This document shows, one piece after another, positions 12,060 to 25,188 of a stretch of 64,000 nt of DNA (position 1 is its first letter; every line of letters begins with the position of its first letter). Origin of the DNA: Argopecten irradians. Lineage: Eukaryota; Mollusca; Bivalvia; Pectinida; Pectinidae. The stretch covers positions 36,133,604-36,197,603 of the forward strand of contig NC_091142.1 in assembly GCF_041381155.1 (NCBI RefSeq), read 5' to 3'. Under the pieces are notes generated by a model that saw only the letters and a list, made by a program, of their open reading frames with translations, did not search any database and was not told the DNA's origin. A program made the translations under genes and the position numbers.

Positions 12060-12330
12060 CTCACTGATAGTAAATACGTCCGTATTTGTTTATGGCGGCC
12101 ATGCTACTATCCACCAAACAAAGGGTGACACTACGGCAGCACGACAATGCGTTACGCGACAGTGAGTTTCTGCCGTATGGCGCATTGTCGCATGGCTCGT
12201 TGTCGCTCTGTCGCTCTTCATTTGGCGCATTGTCATTCTTTGCTTGGTACATTGTGTCAATGTCGTTCTTCGCATGACGAAATGTCGCTCTTCGCATCGC
12301 GCATTGTCGCACTGTCGAATGGCGGGGTCG
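12060..12330. repeat. GC-richer dispersed repeat with CATTGTCGC motif
   Basis: GC-richer than its surroundings, with repeated GCATTGTCGC / GCGACAATGC words on both strands. A relative is at 27600-27765, sharing AATACGTCCGTATT, TATGGCGGCC and GCGACAATGCGT. The 60-95-codon open frames here come from the repeated words on both strands and have no domain. Confidence 0.55.
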
Positions 12331-14904
12331 TCAATGCAACATGTCCGAAATTAGCCACCATGAATTTATGGATGTTATTAGGCTTTATCCAATTTCACTA
12401 CGTTTATAGCCAGGCAACGGATTCACTAATGTGAAAATTCAAACTGTATCAGTCTTTCATTCACACACGGGAGGTTTAATAGTAAATAATATCTTAGACG
12501 ATATGATTTAGTGTCATCATACCTTTACGTGTCAGCTATGTAATCGTATGATATGTCGTAGTTATGAAAGGATATATTACTGTTAAACATATGAATTTGG
12601 AAGCTAAACCATAAGTAATGACATCGTTCATATTCTTTGTAAGGATCATGGTAAGCGTGATGGTGGATGGTTCAAAGAAAAATTATAATCTGCGTGCGCA
12701 TCATAAACATAAATGTATCAATTAAAGTGATCTGATAAGTATGGACATTATTGAACAGGTAGCAGGATGCAGATCTTTCAGGTTTCAATCTCGTTGAAGT
12801 CTCGTGACGACGTAGATTAAAGACATGTTAAGATTTTCAAATAAAATATCAATATCTGAAGCTAGTTGTTATTAAGAAATTTTGCCCAAATTGGACCATA
12901 TTTTACTTTTACATGAAGTTTCAGAAATTACCTATTTGATATTGAAGTTAGATGAGTTACAGAAATTGGCCGTATATGATAAAAAGGAACGTAAAACTAT
13001 CTGTAGAAAGTACGTGTTGCATTGGACGTGGCGTTTTTTTCAATTAAATAACTACAAGCCAGAGATTAAAATTGTTTCTTAGCGTATACACCTACATAAA
13101 ATTAAATGAATTAAGTATATCCATACATTTTTATTAGGGATGGGAGTTTGGGTGGGCAACTGGTTAGCACCAAAGGTCTACTTTCTTCATCAAATACCAA
13201 CATCTGTATACCTATTGCTGCTATGAATATTTGTATAATGGCCTTTTTTTAGCTTTGTGGGAAGCTACCAAATTTCATCAAATTCCGAGTTGAGTTATTT
13301 TAAATGTCATGCATCGACACCATAGATCAAATGATAGACAAACTGTTACGGACATTTCATGCAGCAAGATTTGTTATAATGTTTTCTTTCTGCAAATGAA
13401 TGAATCTTAAAACCCATTTTTGTAATGAAAAAATATTTTGATGATATATTTGGAAATCTCTTTGTGTGCATTCCTCAGAAACACTTCACTTCCAGTCTCA
13501 TATTCTACAGAGGAAGCGCGATTCTATTGGGTACTATGCTACCATATTTGTGGCAAAGATATTATAAGATGTATGTATATAATAATTAACATGTTCCACT
13601 AAGTTTTACATTTAATTTTAATAACATTGTCCTATAAATTTTGTGTTTTCTTACAAATATTGCAAGGGAGGTAACTCGTCTGATCTTGGTCCATGTGTTT
13701 TGTCGGTATCGTGATTAAAAGTTTAGTATAGATACTTATGTAAAATCAAATAAAGCTACCTGCCAGCCCCTGCTTGTCAGTGTATACATTCATATCAGAG
13801 TCAAGCTAACGTAATGAGTACTTAGTGTGACTTTTATTGTACTGGGCATGTACCCTTTCTTTCTCTCATCAGAATTATAGAAAAGATAAAATGTGGAAAT
13901 CACCGACAAAAATTACAACGGCGTAAACTACTTTATGATGATAGCCTATCAGATTATGTGGTTGTATCAATAATATTTTCTTCCTTCCAAAATAAAGCAT
14001 CAGATATAAAATATATACATAAAGATAGAACGCTGGCGAAATAGGACAGACAAGAACACCACCAGCCATTAGTCCTAGTAATACAGAAGACATATATGAA
14101 GATTTGTAACAATTTTCTTGGAGATGTACAGTATATCACGGGGAAATGGCCATGATGGATGTTTTTGTGACAAATCAGGATAACAAACAAAGAGGATTAT
14201 TCACTAGTCAAAAGTTTGATGACTATAAGAGTCTGGTAGCCTTTCGGAACTACTATTGTTATGAGGTTACATACGAGAGGCTAATCTACTTGTAATCAAA
14301 TATGTCTGTTAACAACTACCTGTATATGTAAATATAAAACAACGGATGACATGCAATTAACAAATACAAGTTCTAGAAGTGTTTGCAACCACTAAAATAT
14401 AGGTGAAGAGACAAAGGGTGGATTAGAGAACATTATCTTTCTACGTCTTATAGCGTTTATCAATATTTTAAACCAGTATTTTTTATCATATATCATATTT
14501 CTTAGAGAGACCCTATAAAGCGGCACTGATCTTTTTTATTTTTCAAAATAAAAATTGATGGCATTGAAATCGAAAGGGAAATAAGTTTGAAATATTAAAT
14601 TTAATTATCATCATAAACATAAAAATGTGTCAGTACTTGTAACCTTACGTTCAAGGTGATATAAAAGTGAAATGTTTGAAAACTTTTCAAATGTTTTGCA
14701 TGGATCAACATTTCAAGTAAGACATCGGATCTGCCATCCTTAATAATGCAGGCAGGAGTTACCACCTATAAGTTACAAATAGCTGATTAAGTTGTCATTC
14801 TGCATCGTTGGATACTGTCTAACATTTCATTTTTAACCAATGTAAACAACATGTATGGATGTATCTCCATGCATTTCAGCACACATAAATCAAAACACAA
14901 CTAA
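12331..14904. other. Spacer between inverted arms, no gene recognised
   Basis: AT-rich, with scattered short open frames (for example 12882-13082 and 13875-14190) lacking any domain, consistent splice sites or codon pattern. No repeat family was recognised apart from simple AT runs. Confidence 0.5.
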
Positions 14905-15551
14905 TACAACTGATGATTTTATTGATCAAGATAATTTATGATATTGTAATGTATAATGTTGCGGAACATCAACAGATAATCTTGAATAATTATTCAGAAC
15001 ACTTCATTTTTTCTGGGCTCCTGGTCAAAGGCTAAAGAGTGTTTTCAATATTGATTAATTTGATATTAAAATTGAAATGATATTTTTTTGCAGGTTTTGC
15101 CTGCAAATCATGGGTTGTGAATTTCAGTTAAATGTAGCATTTAACACTTTAATACTTTTGGTAACAACTTTTATTTCATAAGGATTGGATAGTTTGCGAA
15201 TTTTGTTAAGTACTTAATTTGGATATTGACTTGACATGTTTAAAATGGCTACATTCCAGGGTCACATGGCTTGGGTGACGGGGATAAAGTAGGTCATATT
15301 CAATGAATGATATACTCCTCCTTTGTCATATGTACTGCTCCATAAAACATTAGTTTAACGTCTTATGATAATACAAAAACGAACAGAATGATAACATTTC
15401 ATAATAATAAAGTTAGATATTGTTAAGTAATATTAAATTACCGAAACACACTCAATCCTACATGTAAAGCGAAAGCAAAAACATTGTTAATTTTCTTACA
15501 ACTGTAACATTGGTCAATAATAGCCGCAATATATCGCTCGACTAGAGAGAA

Positions 15552-15618
15552 CTTCCCTTCAGCTCGATTGGTTGAGCGTCAGACTAGTAATCCAGAGGTC
15601 TCGAGTTCGATTCCTGGC
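15552..15618 (+). mobile_element. tRNA-like SINE head (right-arm copy)
   Basis: Counterpart of 6783-6848, with TCAGCTCGATTGGTTGAGCG and CGAGTTCGATTCCTGG. Because both arms share it, it predates the inverted duplication. Confidence 0.6.
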
Positions 15619-16587
15619 AGCGGCAGTATTAAATTTATTGTAATTCCTGCACCCTGTTGCATAACTGTCCTCTTAATATTTATTTAGAAATTTAAAATTT
15701 TGAATCATTCATACTATAATTATTCAACATTTGGTAAACCAGTGGATTTTGGTTATATATTTTTTCACACGATTGAGATGAGAAAAATGTAGTCCCCTAA
15801 AACGTTTATTATATTCGTCAATTCAAATTACTGAAAGGTAATATTTCACTAGTGGAATAAAAATGATTTATAAAACATTCATAACATTTATACAATGGCC
15901 CAAAAGTGAAATAACACGACGTATTGTGGTTAAGATATTAATATACATACAAACAGTTACAATGTTTACGGATTTATCTGGGGATCAAATAATCCGTGTA
16001 TCGCAATTTGTATGACTTAAACATATACCACTAAATACCGATATTGTAAAATCGGCATTGACTATTCTTATACGCCAATACTAAACCCACTCTTAAAGGC
16101 GCATACATATATAATGTATGAAAGGCTGCGAAATGGGAGACATAAATAGATTTGGATTTTGTCGTGATATCTACATTCTTAGAATCAAACAATTCCAATG
16201 GAGGTGCACTCACAAACTTTTATATACAAATATTCAGAAAATGAATATGGCATTTAATGTAGATTTTTTATGCAAAACTGAAAATGAAAACAAGCATTTA
16301 TCACATAACTGGTATATGCAACCTTGTCATATGGCCATGGCATAAATATCGTTAGACACATTTGAAATCACACAATTGCGACGTAATAGGTAATTATGAC
16401 GTCATACTCAATGTGTGAAGTGGTATATCCAGGTTGAACGACCTATACAAGTTGGATTTGCCTGCTCAATGTATAAACAGAGAATGTTTATATTTCAATA
16501 AATACTAGCTATGTAAAAGTAAAATATTATACTTGTGACTATGTTATATAAAATAAAGTTAGGCCACAAAACCAAAAAAAAAATGAT

Positions 16588-16772
16588 ATGTCTGTTTAAG
16601 GTTACTCGACCGACCCTAATTTTTTCCCCAATTTTCTACGAAAACAAAATTAGAAGTCAGGATTTCGATCTCAGACTCCTTTTCCGGCCATTATTTTACA
16701 GTGAAAGACACTAACAACAATCCTCCCGACCTACCGATTCTGTTTTTTGTCAATGTAACCCTAAACAGACAT
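16588..16772. mobile_element. MITE-like element (right-arm copy)
   Basis: The ends are ATGTCTGTTTAAGGTTACTC and, inverted, ATGTCTGTTTAGGGTTACAT. It is at the position matching the left-arm copy at 5599-5797. Confidence 0.7.
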
Positions 16773-17377
16773 ATCATTTTTTCGCCTAATGTTGATACAT
16801 TTTATAACCACTCCCATACTTTTCGTTTTCCTGTTTCCAAACCGAAACAAAAACGTCCATCACCAAAAGTATATCTTTAACAGATTTCAGTTAGAGAAGA
16901 CGTGTTGTAAACTAGAAAATTTGGTCACACTATAAAATGTAGTAGTTTTAACTTTTTTTCTGAAAACAAGGTTGTAAGGTGGATATATTTAGCAGACATT
17001 AGTGATAAAAATAATTATGGTGTTAATATGCCAAAGTGATTTTAATCCGAAAGAAGTGTTTTGTCTAAACACCTATAAAATAGTAGTTCGCATTCTTTTC
17101 ATTTGCATACTTTGAAGTTATACCGCCATCTTTTACATCAGAAACCTTGGTTTCGGAATTATCGCAAAATAAATTATGAAATAGCAAAAGGAAATCTTTA
17201 TTTCGCTACGTGAGCAATAGAGGTCTTCAAAATGAAACGGAGTAAAACCAGCTCAAATTCGCTCAGAGGCTTAATTATCATTGGCAATATTGATTTACTT
17301 GGTATGTTGCCGTTGCCTGTAAGATACACTTCCTTCTCTTTGATGCGTGTTGACAGTTCTTAGAATATGATTCAATG

Positions 17378-19842
17378 TTAAAACACTATTATATCTCCTG
17401 TATTATCGTCGAATGTTACCGCTGTAGGAATTCCGTCATGGCCTATAGGTTTATCCGGTAGTTCCATTTTTTCATACTTTCCCCCAGCGCCTAACATGTA
17501 CAGCGAATTCCTCTCTTGGTCAACGACGTAGTAATTAGACGAGGAATCCTCCGAGCACATCCCTGGGCAAAAATTGGCGTAGAGCTCTTCGTCCTTATTA
17601 GAAGGTTGGAATATGTCTGTATACTTCCGGGTTTCGTCGTGGATCTTGAGTTGTCTAGTACCGACATCGGAGACCAGGATCTTTCCAGTGGTGCTCACCA
17701 TGACGTACAATGGTACTGTAAAAAGAGGATCTTTCCCAATGCTAGAGATGACCCTCTTCTTTTTGCCTGTATCTGGACACAACACCAGAATATTTGCCTC
17801 ATCACATACGTATACCAGTCCAACTCGTGATACGGCGATTCCTCGAGGTTTCCGGAGTTTTCCAGCTAAACTCTTGACGAATATTCCTTCAGAATTGTAG
17901 ACTCTGACACAGCCATCTCCGGTTCTTCTTCCTGTAATGAGACCATTAGTATTATAGTTTATATGTTAATATTATAGGGACATGTTATACGAGTAGCCTG
18001 TTTCGCAATCTATCTTAAATAAATATAGTTGATAATTGATAAATATATTTCTGTCAGGTGTGACCGTATGTCGTTTATATAACGTGTATTATATTAATAA
18101 AATAGATAAAACATAATACCTGCATCCGTCACGTAAATGTTCACTGGGGAATCTCCGTGTTGCTGACTTGCTATATCAAATGGCTTGGTCAGATCAGAGA
18201 TTGTCCTGACAAAATCTCCATTTTGTTTGAATATTTGAACACTATGATCCTGTGTTGTGACAAAAGCATAGTATATCGCTGCTTTATTTCGGACAACAGT
18301 GAACCCTAAGGGTCGGAATTGAAGATAAACACGATGAATAACTTTATGTGGGAATATGCGATTGTTGGATGCTATGGAAATGGAATTTCTAAATGCTCCT
18401 GAAAATGGTGGTAACGGTGGTGGTTGTAGTGACCTATATATGGTGTTTGCTGCTGCATTTGCCGCTTTTGATATTGCTGCTGATTTGGTTGTTGCTACTG
18501 TTGGTTGCTGCAGAAAAATAGTTCTCTCATTGTTTTCTCTTTTGAGAGTGTTATCGTATAAAGGCTTCACATAATGATACTCATTGTCTGCATCACTAGA
18601 TGTAGCCTGCGTTAGTTCGTGACGCGGAGGGATTGGTGGCGGATTATCCCGGTCGTTGTGTATCTGCACATTTGTATATCCATGATTCGTGGATTCATTT
18701 GAGCATGCATATCCAGAAGGTTGGGGAAGAGTGACGACTTCATAATAAGCGTCCCTTCTTTAAGCGTTTGATTTTACTTTTTTCTCATCTTGCTCCGTTT
18801 CCGAAAATGATTGGTATGTTGTACTTGTGTCATCATATTCTGTGGAATCATCGCTGCTATCATTATATATTAACTCTTCTAGGACTGGGACAACTACGTC
18901 TCCTAACTCAAGTTTTGACAGATCTTCAACGACTGTTTGGTTTTTGATAAATGTAAAGGTTTGGTATTCTGGTAGGGATATACTTTCGTCTTCCTCTAGT
19001 GCAATCTTTGCTTTTTTCACCAGCCTTTGTGTCTTTCTTAAATACTCCACTGTTCCATCATTGCTAAGCGTTTCAATTTTTTCACAAATAAGGCTAAATT
19101 CTGATACCCTTTCTTTTATGTGCTCTTGTCTTTCTGTCAAAAGTTTTACAAACACGTCTGCGTTTGTTTCGATAGGATGAATAATTTCTTCCTTTTTCCG
19201 ATGAATTGATCCTTGCATTTCCTCTGCAATTTCCTCTATTTCATTTCTTATGGAATCTGTTTCCATTATTTTTTTCTCTATCATACTCTGTAGATGTTCA
19301 TCTTCAGCGGCCTCATCTTTTCCCCTCTGAACTAATTCATGTTTTTGGCCATCAAGAATTTGTTCCACATATGTTGTATAATCTTAAATTCCTCTTTTCT
19401 CGTGGGCAGCATGGATGTTGCATTTGACACAGATAAGCTCATCACATGTCAAACAAACGGAAACCAACTTTTGTCTATGGATATCGCATACATCACCCAG
19501 AGACGCGTTTTCTGTTGATGATTGGTTGTCCACCTCTTCATAAATATTTCCACTTTCTTTCTTTGTTGTGTTGTCATCGATTTGAAGTGCGAGTCTCTGT
19601 AGAGATTGCAGTAGATGAACTATATCATCGGCAACAGGATAGTTTTCGACCTTCCCTAAATTAGGATTCATGGGTCGCTTGCATGTTGGGCAGAATTTGT
19701 TGTATACTTCATTGCTCAGACAATTTAGGCAGAAGATGTGGCCACATTCGATTCGTCGTGGATCGCACAGGTCCAAATGACATATTCCACATTCGGTTAT
19801 ATCTAAGATTTTCGAGTAGGCTTTTTTATTCCTTGCACCCAT
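17378..19842 (-). pseudogene. TRIM-NHL-like gene, right-arm copy with two stops
   Basis: Exons 19842-18120 and 17931-17378 are separated by a 188-bp GT-AG intron and together span 759 codons including the stop. The ATG at 19840-19842 was chosen because an acceptor AG lies 15 nt upstream (19857-19858), implying an upstream 5'UTR exon. Residues 18-54 form a C3HC4 RING (C18, C21, C33, H35, C38, C41, C51, C54), typical of ubiquitin E3 ligases. A B-box-like zinc site spans about 119-149. A charged coiled coil follows (about 155-270), then an acidic/proline linker with IPPRH, then a beta-propeller-like NHL region (about 450-758; SDVG, VCDE and VVDQ strands). Two in-frame TAA codons break it: 19384-19386 (codon 153) and 18760-18762 (codon 361). 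The left copy reads through both places (serine and lysine). Either the gene is dead, or the stops are errors. Innate-immunity roles are known for the family and only inferred here. Confidence 0.85.
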
Positions 19843-20915
19843 TTCCAATTGCAGATCTGTAACAATAAGCAATAAAGTTTTACCCAAAGAAGCAATTTGT
19901 GTCTGGTTTCTCAGGATTACAAATATCTGGCATGATTCATGTTTCCATAGCTAGAACCTATCAAATCAAGATTAAGCTATAGTTACACTACAGCGTATAA
20001 CGTCAACATAAGGTCGACGTGTAAAAAAATCCTTTCCTATTACCAATACATGTACAGGATAACCAATGTTAACAGAGAACAGTGTGTTAGAAAATACCAC
20101 ATGCAACTTCAGCGCAACGCAATAATAATGACGCACTTATTTCTTCCAAAACAAACGTTGTATCCGTTAATTGAGTCCTGTCAGTTATATCCTACTATAG
20201 ATAAAGGACATTGATACTGGACGGTGCTTGTATATACATACGTGATTTTAAAACTTTAAGTGGTAATTTTATATACTTCTTCAACTTAAAAATAAATAAC
20301 GAAAGTATTACTGTAATGAGTTTGCAAAACTACACTCAAATTCAGTTCAGCAATAGTGTATAAAGATATATTATTCAATCAGAGTAGAATATTTCCTCCT
20401 ATCCTCCTGACTAATTTGACTACTAGGAAACCGATTGCAACTAAAACATCCAAGTGCAGTATGAACGTGCAAACACGCACGTCATCAAAGTGAATCATGT
20501 TACCTGGATTGTATTGATTTATTTCAGGTGAAATAGGTATATCTGTTATAGTGTACGTTGTATTCTATAATATGCATTACACTACCTTCTGTCGTAGCGG
20601 AAAAGATATCACCTTCTGACTGACTTTTACGCTACTGCAATGTCTCTCTATAAAAATGTGGTAAACCAAATCAGGTAGACCGACCATCGATTATGCAACA
20701 GTAGCTAGCATTACAAATTAGACGACTATAGAAACCTACTTTCGTTTTCAAGCACATGAAAAAGCAAACGCCAGATGTTTACTTGTAGTTTATTTGAAGA
20801 TGAAAATATCTAGAGAAATAAAAAAAGTTTACCCAAGAGATTATAAACCTGGTACCTAAATAACAAATGCAATGCAAAAACGTAGACGATGCAAGTTTTA
20901 ACATGCAGAGTAACC

Positions 20916-22337
20916 GGGTAGGTTTCCAACAGTTTACAGTAAATGCATGTACTTCTAATTTGGATTTAAAAAGAAATTTCGTGATCACCTAAAAATCTAT
21001 TAATACATTTCTAATTTTTTTCAGTTTTGTGTTTTTGTTTGTTTTTATTATAATTTATACTTATTCATATTTTCATATCTTTTGCTTTACAGCAAATAAA
21101 TAATTGTAAATACGAGTAATGTACATATTTTGTCACAATAAATCTTCACAACGTCATCCGCATCTGAAATTGGCGTTATCCGAGCCTGCCCGGAACTACC
21201 ATCAATGGTAATGATAATTTATCACATGTATGGGCTTATGGCAAATTTTGATGACAAAAAAATCAACTTATTTTCCCCTATTTCATCACATGATGATTGC
21301 TCATAATGTAAATAAGAATTTGCTTAAAAATGTGTTAATCAGTTTCCAGAAATAATGCTAAAATATCTGTACATTTTATTATTACTAACCAAATAATATC
21401 TGCATTGAAGTAATGGTTGTGCCAGCCATGTTGGACAATCAATGCTTTAAGACCAAATTCTAAGAAAACCGTGTTTACATGTCTCTTCTCAATGTTCATT
21501 TGATTAACATTTTAAGAAAAATCCCACTTCAATGAAATTAAATGCAGTTTGTTTTCTATATTGATATTTCAACTTTACCGAGAAAACATGAATTTTGTGG
21601 ACGCAGTGACGTCATGAGGTTGTATTACATGGGTAGCCACGTAATATAATCCCATGCGACACGCGTGTATCGAATGAGTACTACATCCGGATATATGAGA
21701 GATATGATAATAAAATGAAGCTAAATTTCAACACACTTTGTTAAGAATTTATTGGAGATACATAAGAGACCTGTGCCCAACACTCACTGAAAGTAAAATA
21801 GTCAAGTCTACCAAAAATTGGCGTTGTTATGAGTCCAGATATATATCATGTATCACACAAAAATCTAAATTTCATTAAAAACCAAAACGTAAATTACATA
21901 CCTCAAGACTATAAAAACATCAATGATCTCTTCAAAACCGCTATGCCAGCCAATGATACAGGTATACAACCCGTGTACATGTATATCGGTACCTAGTGAT
22001 TTTATCACGTGATGTTTGACATATGACACTAAGCAGCTCTCAAATAAGATAAGACGAACGTAAATGTTAAATGTAAATTTGAAACATCGTTTAATTCAGT
22101 GGTATTCATATTTAAATGAAAATTATGTATTAGAAAAATGAGGCCTAATTCTTCATACAATATAAAAGATGGATTTTATGTTCCAGATTTTAACGGGATT
22201 TTCTAAAAAGTGATTAATTAGAATGAAGAACCATTTAAATAACGGTGTTTTACGCCTTGTATTTTCAAAAGTCAATACAAAATTGTTAGCATACCACATT
22301 CCCCAATATTGCCCTTTGCAGTAAGCAGTTGTGTATT
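20916..22337. other. Non-coding, no feature recognised
   Basis: AT-rich DNA between the inverted duplication and the DIRS-like element. No convincing exon, repeat family or RNA gene was seen. The short frames (for example 22153-22353 on -) carry no domain. Confidence 0.45.
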
Positions 22338-22959
22338 GTGATAGGGACACCACTTTATTATGTAATGTATGTGGGTGAATGTCTCAATCTATTTTATTTG
22401 AGAAATAAAGGACATACCCGTAATGCCATAGGGTATAACATACCATTACAATTCAGTCCCACAATCAATGTAATATTGTTAAGATAACATAAGAATATCC
22501 ACTGTATTGTCTTGAAAACAATCAGATGATGAGATAATGACGATTCTGGATACACTATCGTCTCTAGTGATAGGTTGGTTTTTTTGGGTACAAAATAGCG
22601 GGTTTTAGGATAAATTACTATGTTACTATATTTTTGTCAGCATGTCAATATCCCGCGAAACATATTTCACAATAAACATAAATGACCATTTTGTATGTAT
22701 TCGATGTAACATTTAAACGAGTAGAATGTGTTGCTTTTATATCCCCATTATGCTTCTTAGAATAATGTGCGAGAGAAATTAAGGCTTTTTTAATATAGGT
22801 ATTCTACCAGGAGAGTAATGGTGTATCACAGATGGGCATTATCACCACTGATGTCCATTTTTGGATCTTTCTGTTGTCTATCACAAAATTACAACCACTT
22901 TTTGTGGTAAATCCTGTATTATCGTTTTGTTGAATCGCGTCATGAGTGTAGGATAATGT

Positions 22960-23751
22960 CAGTTGTTTTTGAAGAAATTCCCTGACTTTGGATGGCTTCC
23001 CCGAGGTTCTGAAAGCAGTCAGTCTCTTCCTGTGGAAATACTAGAATATACTTTTGAACTGGTAAGAGTCGAGGTTTTACTTAAACTAGCTGATGTAATC
23101 GAGGAAACCAACACTGAGTTATCCATAGTGGTACGATCAGTATTACCTCTGCTTGTTTCTTCTCCACATTTCTCAGCAGCACATATCCTAGCAAACAGAA
23201 CGAAGGAATATATATGAATATTCATTCCAAATGAACAAGAAAGTATCAATGGCTATATCTCCTGGGTCTTGCCTCCGGGACAAATATCGTTCAAGTTGGT
23301 GATTTAACCGCGATGCAAAAAGGTCTACAGTTGGCTTTGTTTAACATCCATTCTATGTCTATATTAAAATGCCTTGACTTATGGTCAGCTAAGGTGTTGT
23401 CAACACCTGGCAAGTGAGTGACAGTCAGCAAGTTGTTGTTATGTTCTGTCCACAACCATATCTGTCTCGTCATGTCATTACATGTCACAATGGTACCCCC
23501 TTGCTTGTTCAAATATGTAACAGCAGTCATATTGTCCACAAACAACTTGATATGTGCATGATGAATGTCACGACAGAAAGTTTGTAAGACCAATATAACA
23601 GGTTCAACTCTAGTATATTAATATGTAGGTCTGTCTAAGAATCTGACCACATACCGACTGTAGATTCTGTAATGTCAACTACTGTAGCCCCCCATCCATA
23701 TCCTGAGGCATCCGATGTCAATGTCAATTTAGGGGGATTTAATGGGAAATC
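22960..23751 (-). pseudogene. DIRS-like RNase H and downstream part, broken
   Basis: On the other side of the foldback the - strand reads TSDASGYGWGATVV (RNase H first aspartate, about 23725-23680). Then at 23593-23291 come KLFVDNMTAVTYLNKQGGT and HLPGVDNTLAD, conserved RNase H and connection motifs. Past it, VDLFASRLNHQLERYLS and IYSFVLFARI (about 23330-23180) fit the post-RNase H segment of DIRS polyproteins. Frames change between these pieces. Confidence 0.75.
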
Positions 23752-25188
23752 GCTGAAGTTGGTTCCGAGTTCCGAGTTCCGAGTTCCGTTTCAACTAAAC
23801 GGAACTCGGAACCAGTTCCGAGTTCCGTTTAAGAATTTTGTTTTTTAAAATGAAATTAAAAAAAAGTCAGTTTATGTAATTTGAACATATTACAAATGTT
23901 CTCTCTTGTGCTTTGTCATATTTTTTTCTTCATTTTTTTTTTGCAATTCCAAAGAACATCTATTTCCGTTTATGAAAAAAAACTTCCGTTTAACAGAACT
24001 CGGAAAATTTCTAATCATTTTAGATAAAATCATTATATATGCCTTAGACACAATGAGAAATGTTGCCTGTTGGCTTTTTTAATGGATTAATATTGGTAAA
24101 TCCACTTTAATTTAGTTTTCGGTCAACTCCCATTTCCCAGTTCCGTTTAAGTAACACGGAACTCGGAACCAGTTTCGAGTTCCGTTTAAGAAAATTCTCT
24201 ATCATTTTAGATAAAAGTTATCAGTGTGCTTCGCACATATTAGAAATGTTGCCTGCTGACTTCCACTTTAATTTAGTTTTCGATCAACCCCCAGTTCCGA
24301 GTTCCGTTTAAGGAAATTTTCTATCATTTTAGATAAAATCATTCTATATGCCTAAGACATATGAGAAATGTTACCTGTTGTCTTTTTTCATGGGTTACTA
24401 GTGATTAATCTATTTTAATTTATTTTTCGATCAACTCCTATTTCCGAGTTCCGTTTAAGTTAAACGGAACTGGGAAATGGGAGTTGACCGAAAACTAAAT
24501 TAAAGTAGATCTACCAATATTAATCCATTAAAAAAGCCAACAGGCAACATTTCTAATATGTGCAAAGCACAACTTTTATCTAAAATGATAGAGAATTTCA
24601 AAAAACGGAACTCGGAACTGGTTCCGAGTTCTCTTTTACTTAAACGGAACTCGGAAATAGGAGTTGATCGAAAACTAAATTAAAGTGGATTTACCAATAT
24701 TAATCCATTAAAAAAGCCAACAGGCAACATTTCTAATATGTGCAAAGCACATTGAAAACTTTTATATAAAATAATAGAGAATTTTCTTAAACGGAACTCG
24801 GAACTGGTTCCGAGTTCCGTTTTACTGAAACGGAACTCGGAAATGGGAGTTGACCGAAAACTAAATTAAAGTGGATTTACCAATATTAATCCATTAAAAA
24901 AGCCAACAGGCAACATTTCTCATATGTCTTAGGCATATAGAATGATTTTATCTAAAATGATAGAAAATTTCCTTAAACGGAACTCGGAACTGGTTCCTAG
25001 CTCCGTTTTACATAAACGGAAATAGATGTTCTTTGGAATTGCAAAAAAAAAAAATGAAAAAACAATATGACAAAACACAAGAAAGAACATTTTTAATATG
25101 TTCAAATTACATAAACTGTTTTGTTTTAAATTTCATTTTAAAAAACAAAATTATTAAACGGAACTCGGAACTCGGAACCAACTTCAGC
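23752..25188. mobile_element. 1.44-kb foldback element
   Basis: It starts GCTGAAGTTGGTTCCGAG and ends with the same sequence inverted. The two halves are near mirror images around about 24455. Inside are repeated AACTCGGAAC/GTTCCGAGTT words and ~200-bp subunits in both orientations (AATTTAGTTTTCGGTCAACTCC; AGCCAACAGGCAACATTTCT). No coding capacity was seen. It splits the RNase H region of the DIRS-like element. A target duplication is not clear. Confidence 0.85.

Larger units (their letters stand above)
14905..20915. repeat. Right arm of large inverted duplication
   Basis: Reverse-complement counterpart of 2069-6965 plus 11401-11875. It is uninterrupted across the TTAA at 15423-15426, where the left arm holds the 4.4-kb element. 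It carries the better-preserved TRIM-NHL-like copy, the MITE at 16588-16772 and the tRNA-like head at 15552. The outer end is near 20915, where the left arm meets the 1227-2068 element. Confidence 0.85.

Noticed and set aside
12061-12434. Several overlapping open frames on both strands
   Set aside because: All arise from CATTGTCGC-type repeat words; none shows a domain.
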